Assembly: GCF_000374065.1 (NCBI RefSeq)
Contig: NZ_KB893249.1
Span: forward strand, 47,604-111,603
Source: Spirosoma luteum DSM 19990
GTDB lineage: Bacteria > Bacteroidota > Bacteroidia > Cytophagales > Spirosomataceae
Reading direction: 5' to 3'
DNA length: 64,000 bases
Shown: positions 60,093 to 64,000 of the stretch, one piece after another
Layout: each line of letters begins with the position of its first letter
Position numbering within the stretch: the stretch's first letter is position 1
Position numbers and translations under genes: made by a program
Notes under the pieces: generated by a model
Seen by the model: the letters and a program-made list of their open reading frames with translations, nothing else
Databases searched by the model: none
Told to the model about the DNA's origin: nothing

Positions 60093-63000
60093 ATGAGACA
60101 AAAACTACGCGAAACCTTCAAGGAGGTTTTACTCTTTCTGGGCGTCTGGAGTTTGCTGGCCCTATCGCCTGCATTTGCTCTCGACAGCGAGGTAACGGGG
60201 CGGGTAACGGATGAAAAAGGCACCGATGTAATTGGCGCTTCTGTCACCATCAAAGGCTCTACCCGTGGTACCAATACCGATGCTAATGGCCAGTATAGAA
60301 TCAGTGTTCCCGATGGAAATGCAGTGCTGGTATTCTCCTACATTGGCTACAACAAGCAGGAGGTAACCGTTGGAAACCGGTCGGTTATCGACGTAAGACT
60401 GGAGCCCGGCAGTTCTGTTCTGGACGAAGTGGTGGTAACGGCCCTGGGCGTAACCAAAGATACCCGCAAAATAGGCTATGCCGTTACTACGATCAATGGT
60501 GATGCGCTGACCAAAGCCCGCGAAACTAACATCGGTAATTCACTGGCGGGCCGGATAGCGGGTGTAAACGTGAAAGGAACCAATGGTGGGCCGGGCGGAA
60601 CATCCAAAATTCTGCTCCGGGGCGTTCCCAGTATCAACTCGCCGGGTTCTCCCCTTATCATTATCAATGGCGTACCCATGGACAACACCCAGCGGGGTAG
60701 TGCCGGTGAGTGGGGTGGTGCCGATGGTGGCGATGGCCTGGGTAATATAAACCCGGACGACGTTGAAACCATGACGGTATTGAAAGGTCAGGCTGCTTCG
60801 GCGTTGTATGGCGCGAGAGCCTCGAACGGGGTTATCCTGATTACGACCAAAAAGGGGAAGCGTGGAGATTACGCCGTCGACTATAATATGAATCTGGTGG
60901 CCGAACAAGCCATCAACTACACGGATTTCCAGTACGAATACGGTCAGGGAATCGGTGGCGCAAAACCTGCTACGGTGGCAGCCGCTCAGGCAACGGCGCG
61001 TTTTAGCTGGGGTGCTAAACTGGATGGGACGCAGGCTATCCAGTTTGATGGCAACCAGTATGCATACTCGGCCCAGCGCGACAATATCAAGAACTTTTAC
61101 CGAATGGGGTCCACCTTTACCAATACGGTATCGGTTACGAAAGGGGGCGATAATGGCTCGTTCCGTCTGTCGGCATCCAACCTCGACAATAAGTCAATTC
61201 TGCCCAATAGTGGGCTGGGTCGTAAAACCTTCACACTCACCATTGACCAGAACGTAACGCCTAAGCTCAGTGTGAGCGTACTGGCCAACTACATCGACGA
61301 GAAGGTGATGAACAAGCCAATCCTGAGCGATGGTCCGATGAACGCTAACAACGGGCAGCTGTTGGCTACCAACATCGACGAGCGGATTCTGTCTCCGGGT
61401 TTTAATCCGATAACGGGCCGGGAGATTATTTTCAGCGATGATGAGTACGTTACCAACCCGTACTTTGTTCTTAACCAGTTTGTCAATGATGTAAGCCGGA
61501 AGCGGTTGATTTCGATGCTGTCTACCCGGTATCAGTTTGCCGACTGGATTTATGCGCAGGGACGTGTTGGCTACGACAATTCTGCCGACCGTATCTTCAA
61601 GGTAACCCCTTACGGAACAGCTTTCTCGAATGGTACGAAAGGAGGGCTGGACGAACTATCAAACGCCCAGCGTGGGGAGTTGAACATCGACGGGTTGATT
61701 GGTATCAACAAATCAATCACGTCCGATTTGACCCTCGATGCCCTTCTGGGCGGTAACATCCGGAGGAACAACTACGAGAAAATCGGCGTGAGCGGTAGTC
61801 CCTTCGTACTGCCTTACCTGTACAGTTTCAACAACGTTGTCAATTTTGGCCGTAGCTATGATGTGGCCAATACGGAAGTGCATTCGGGTTATTACAGCGT
61901 TGACTTAGGCTATAAAAACTTCCTGAACATTACCACAACGGGTCGGTATGATGCGTACTCGACCCTACCATCGTCGGCACGGACCATCTTCACGCCCTCT
62001 GTAAATGCGGCCTTTGTTTTCAACGATTTCCTGAAAATACCAAGCCTGAGTTTTGGTAAGCTGCGGGCGGGTTACGCCGTTACCAGTGGTGAACCCACCA
62101 CCCCTTATGGTACCAGCATATACTACGGCGTAGGCAACGCCATCAATAGCATTGCAACGGGTAATTTCAGTTCTAATCTGCCCAACCTGTTTTTGAAGCC
62201 GTTCACCAAAACCGAACTGGAGGTTGGCCTGGAGCTGAAGTTTTTCGGCAATCGCCTGGGCTTCGATCTGGCTTATTACACCCAGCAAACGCACAACGAA
62301 ATCCTGCCGGCTCAATACAGTGCGTCGACCGGATTTACCAGTGGTGTGGTGGGCACCGGTTCCATCCAGAACCGGGGTCTGGAAGTGCTGATAACGGGCA
62401 CTCCCCTCAAGACTGCCAGTTTTGGCTGGAACACCTCGCTTAACCTCACATCGGTACAAAACAAAGTGCTGCAAACCGATGCCAACAATAACCCAATCGG
62501 CTTGGGATCCAACCGGGCCACGCTGGGCAATGCTACTACGGCGTTTGTAGTGGGTGAGGCCGGGCCGCAAATTCGGGCGTACGACTACAAATATGCCGCT
62601 AACGGGCAAATTGTGGTGGATGCTTCCGGGCTACCCGTTCGAGGAGAATTAGTCAATTTGGGTACCGTTCTGCCAACGCTTTACGGCGGCTGGAATAACG
62701 ATTTCACCTACCAGGGATTCAATCTGTCGTTCCTGATCGACTACAACTACGGTAATAAAATCCTGTCGGCTACTGAAAACTACGCTTACCGCCGGGGGCT
62801 ACACCAAGCCACACTGGTAGGTCGCGAGGGCGGTATCACTACGGGCGTTGCAGAAGGGGGCGCAGCCAATGCGGTTACAGCCACCGCTCAGGCTTACTAC
62901 ACGGCCTTAGCCAACAACGTAACCAAAATCAGCGTAGTGAACGGTGATTTCATCAAATTCCGTCAGTTCTCGTTAGGCTATACCATTCCGGCCAGTGTAC

Positions 63001-63194
63001 TGACCAACGTACCGCTGATTCGGACGGTGAGCGTATCGCTCGTGGGCAGAAACCTGTTTTACATCACCAAAAAGGCGACCAACATTGACCCCGAATCTAC
63101 GTTTGGAGCCAATCTGCAATACGCCGGTATCGAAGGCGCCAGCCTGCCCGCATCCCGTACGTATGGCTTCAACCTGAACATTAAGTTTAAATGA
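60093..63194 (+). CDS. SusC-like TonB-dependent outer membrane transporter
   Basis: This 1033-aa protein has a signal, a CarboxypepD_reg-like domain (about 35-115, VTGRVTDEKGTDVIGASV), a TonB box/plug (about 115-250, LDEVVVTALGVTKDTRKIGYAV, LKGQAASALYGARASNGV) and a barrel of about 22 strands, ending TYGFNLNIKFK. It imports oligosaccharides or other large ligands across the outer membrane with its SusD partner. The stop overlaps the SusD start by ATGA. The substrate is not determined; chitinase nearby suggests GlcNAc polymers. Confidence 0.95.
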   Translation: MRQKLRETFKEVLLFLGVWSLLALSPAFALDSEVTGRVTDEKGTDVIGASVTIKGSTRGTNTDANGQYRISVPDGNAVLVFSYIGYNKQEVTVGNRSVIDVRLEPGSSVLDEVVVTALGVTKDTRKIGYAVTTINGDALTKARETNIGNSLAGRIAGVNVKGTNGGPGGTSKILLRGVPSINSPGSPLIIINGVPMDNTQRGSAGEWGGADGGDGLGNINPDDVETMTVLKGQAASALYGARASNGVILITTKKGKRGDYAVDYNMNLVAEQAINYTDFQYEYGQGIGGAKPATVAAAQATARFSWGAKLDGTQAIQFDGNQYAYSAQRDNIKNFYRMGSTFTNTVSVTKGGDNGSFRLSASNLDNKSILPNSGLGRKTFTLTIDQNVTPKLSVSVLANYIDEKVMNKPILSDGPMNANNGQLLATNIDERILSPGFNPITGREIIFSDDEYVTNPYFVLNQFVNDVSRKRLISMLSTRYQFADWIYAQGRVGYDNSADRIFKVTPYGTAFSNGTKGGLDELSNAQRGELNIDGLIGINKSITSDLTLDALLGGNIRRNNYEKIGVSGSPFVLPYLYSFNNVVNFGRSYDVANTEVHSGYYSVDLGYKNFLNITTTGRYDAYSTLPSSARTIFTPSVNAAFVFNDFLKIPSLSFGKLRAGYAVTSGEPTTPYGTSIYYGVGNAINSIATGNFSSNLPNLFLKPFTKTELEVGLELKFFGNRLGFDLAYYTQQTHNEILPAQYSASTGFTSGVVGTGSIQNRGLEVLITGTPLKTASFGWNTSLNLTSVQNKVLQTDANNNPIGLGSNRATLGNATTAFVVGEAGPQIRAYDYKYAANGQIVVDASGLPVRGELVNLGTVLPTLYGGWNNDFTYQGFNLSFLIDYNYGNKILSATENYAYRRGLHQATLVGREGGITTGVAEGGAANAVTATAQAYYTALANNVTKISVVNGDFIKFRQFSLGYTIPASVLTNVPLIRTVSVSLVGRNLFYITKKATNIDPESTFGANLQYAGIEGASLPASRTYGFNLNIKFK

Positions 63195-64000
63195 AATCAA
63201 TCATGAAAAAAACGCTCATAGCCATAGTATTCCTGACCGGGCTGTTGCAGGTGTCGTGTACGGAAAATTTCGATGCACTCAACACCAGTCCAACCCAGTC
63301 ATCGGCGGCAAGTTTCGACGCTAACCTGCTGCTACCCAGTATTGAGTTCAACAGTGCTAACACGTTAACCGGGTATGCAGGGGCTATTCTGTTCCAGAGC
63401 ATGTGGGTACAGATTCTGTCCTCTACCAGTTCCGGAGCGGCCACGTATTACTCCAACGGCGATAAATACGTGATTTCGAGCAACACGAACGCGTATATTC
63501 AGAGTGTCTGGAATAACGATTATAGTGCCGCCAGCTACGCTTTCCAAATGGAGCAGCTCACGGCCGATAAGCCAGCGCTGGTTAACCTGAACAACATTGC
63601 CAAAATTATGCAGGTGTACTGTTTTGCAACCGTTACGGATGTGTATGGCGATGTACCTTATACGCAGGCTCTCCAGGCTAAATCGGGTACGACACTACCC
63701 GCCTACGATTCGCAGCAAAGTATTTATATGTCGATGCTGGCCAAACTTGAAACCGCTACGGCTGCTTTGAGTGCTGCGTCTCCATTACCGACGAATGACG
63801 CGTATGCCTACAAGGGCGACGTCAGCAAATGGAAAAAATTTGGCTATTCGATGATGCTCAAATTAGCCATGCGTCTGACCAAGGTGGACCCCGCTACGGC
63901 TAAAACCTACGCCGAAAAGGCCGCTGCCGGGGGTGTGTTTGCCAGTATCGATGATGACGCTTACATTATGTCCGACAACTCGAAAGGGTTTACCAATGGA
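63191..64000 (+). CDS. SusD-like lipoprotein (partial, runs off window)
   Basis: A frame open to the window edge starts at ATG 63191, with an in-frame alternative at 63203 (MKKTLIAIVFLTGLLQVSC). The latter gives a lipoprotein signal with lipid Cys near residue 16. 270 codons are visible, reading SusD-like segments such as NNIAKIMQVYCFATVTDVYG, DVPYTQALQ, KWKKFGYSMMLKLAMRL and DDDAYIMSDN. It overlaps the SusC stop by ATGA. It is the surface binding partner of SusC; it is probably of the SusD-like-2 subfamily. Confidence 0.9.
   Translation, partial: MKSIMKKTLIAIVFLTGLLQVSCTENFDALNTSPTQSSAASFDANLLLPSIEFNSANTLTGYAGAILFQSMWVQILSSTSSGAATYYSNGDKYVISSNTNAYIQSVWNNDYSAASYAFQMEQLTADKPALVNLNNIAKIMQVYCFATVTDVYGDVPYTQALQAKSGTTLPAYDSQQSIYMSMLAKLETATAALSAASPLPTNDAYAYKGDVSKWKKFGYSMMLKLAMRLTKVDPATAKTYAEKAAAGGVFASIDDDAYIMSDNSKGFTNG

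Noticed and set aside
61965-62609. 214-codon minus-strand frame opposite SusC
   Set aside because: Antisense shadow of a clear SusC gene; no recognised domain.
1-64000. CRISPR arrays, tRNA genes and transposases
   Set aside because: No regular repeat-spacer pattern, tRNA-like cloverleaf or transposase motif was seen by eye.

Overview
The window looks like a chromosomal stretch of a Bacteroidota bacterium, most likely Cytophagales of the Spirosoma type (inference). The signs are a SusC/SusD pair, a protein with a type IX secretion (T9SS) sorting tail, DUF4292, DUF2490 and SUMF1-type Bacteroidota genes, -7 boxes of the form TAnnTTTG, an absence of clear Shine-Dalgarno sequences and a roughly 50% GC base composition. 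No rRNA gene, tRNA, CRISPR array, transposase or phage gene was seen.

Layout. 1-9.3 kb (all minus strand): envelope proteins, comprising a coupled gene pair at the left edge, an outer membrane barrel, two paralogous seven-bladed propeller lipoproteins, a tandem array of three paralogous lipoproteins (one frameshifted), and a 7TM-LytTR sensor/regulator. 9.5-13 kb: an AraC regulator, then a cytochrome b / molybdopterin oxidoreductase / DUF1223 cluster. 13-18.7 kb: DUF2490, a GH78 rhamnosidase, xylulokinase, and a distant fourth member of the lipoprotein family. 18.7-32.1 kb: mostly housekeeping (enoyl-CoA hydratase, radical SAM, accD, C-terminal processing protease, Ohr, the TPR-DUF4292-M23 envelope cluster, panB, a pseudouridine synthase). 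32.2-35 kb: a small accessory patch with an unlisted 57-aa membrane protein, a 24-bp palindrome, a decayed T9SS tail, an aminotransferase and a HigBA-like toxin-antitoxin pair. 35-47 kb: folK, a SUMF1-domain protein, ABC-F, DedA, an aldehyde dehydrogenase, a MarR repressor diverging from a complete tripartite efflux set (HlyD, MFS, TolC), an orphan acyl carrier protein and an esterase. 47-50.6 kb: a barrel protein and an AT-rich polytopic membrane protein of GT-C appearance, then a gene-poor stretch. 50.6-64 kb: carbohydrate genes (unassigned glycosidase, xylose isomerase, ROK repressor, GH18 chitinase, SusC and the start of SusD) plus a redoxin / haem-FG-GAP pair.

How parts work together. 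XylA (52.9 kb) and XylB (16.4 kb) form the xylose-to-xylulose-5-phosphate pathway but lie 36 kb apart; the ROK regulator near xylA is the natural candidate repressor. The MarR/efflux intergenic region holds three 17-bp operator-like repeats over two divergent TAnnTTTG-type promoters. Five gene junctions use ATGA overlaps, suggesting translational coupling.

Most unusual signals: a set of five long, perfectly paired intergenic inverted repeats of unrelated sequence (18-29 bp arms), the triple MarR operator, the four-member lipoprotein family with one frameshifted copy, the T9SS tail remnant, and a 23-bp match to a conserved 23S rRNA segment (one mismatch, compared from memory) in the upstream region of the ctp protease gene.
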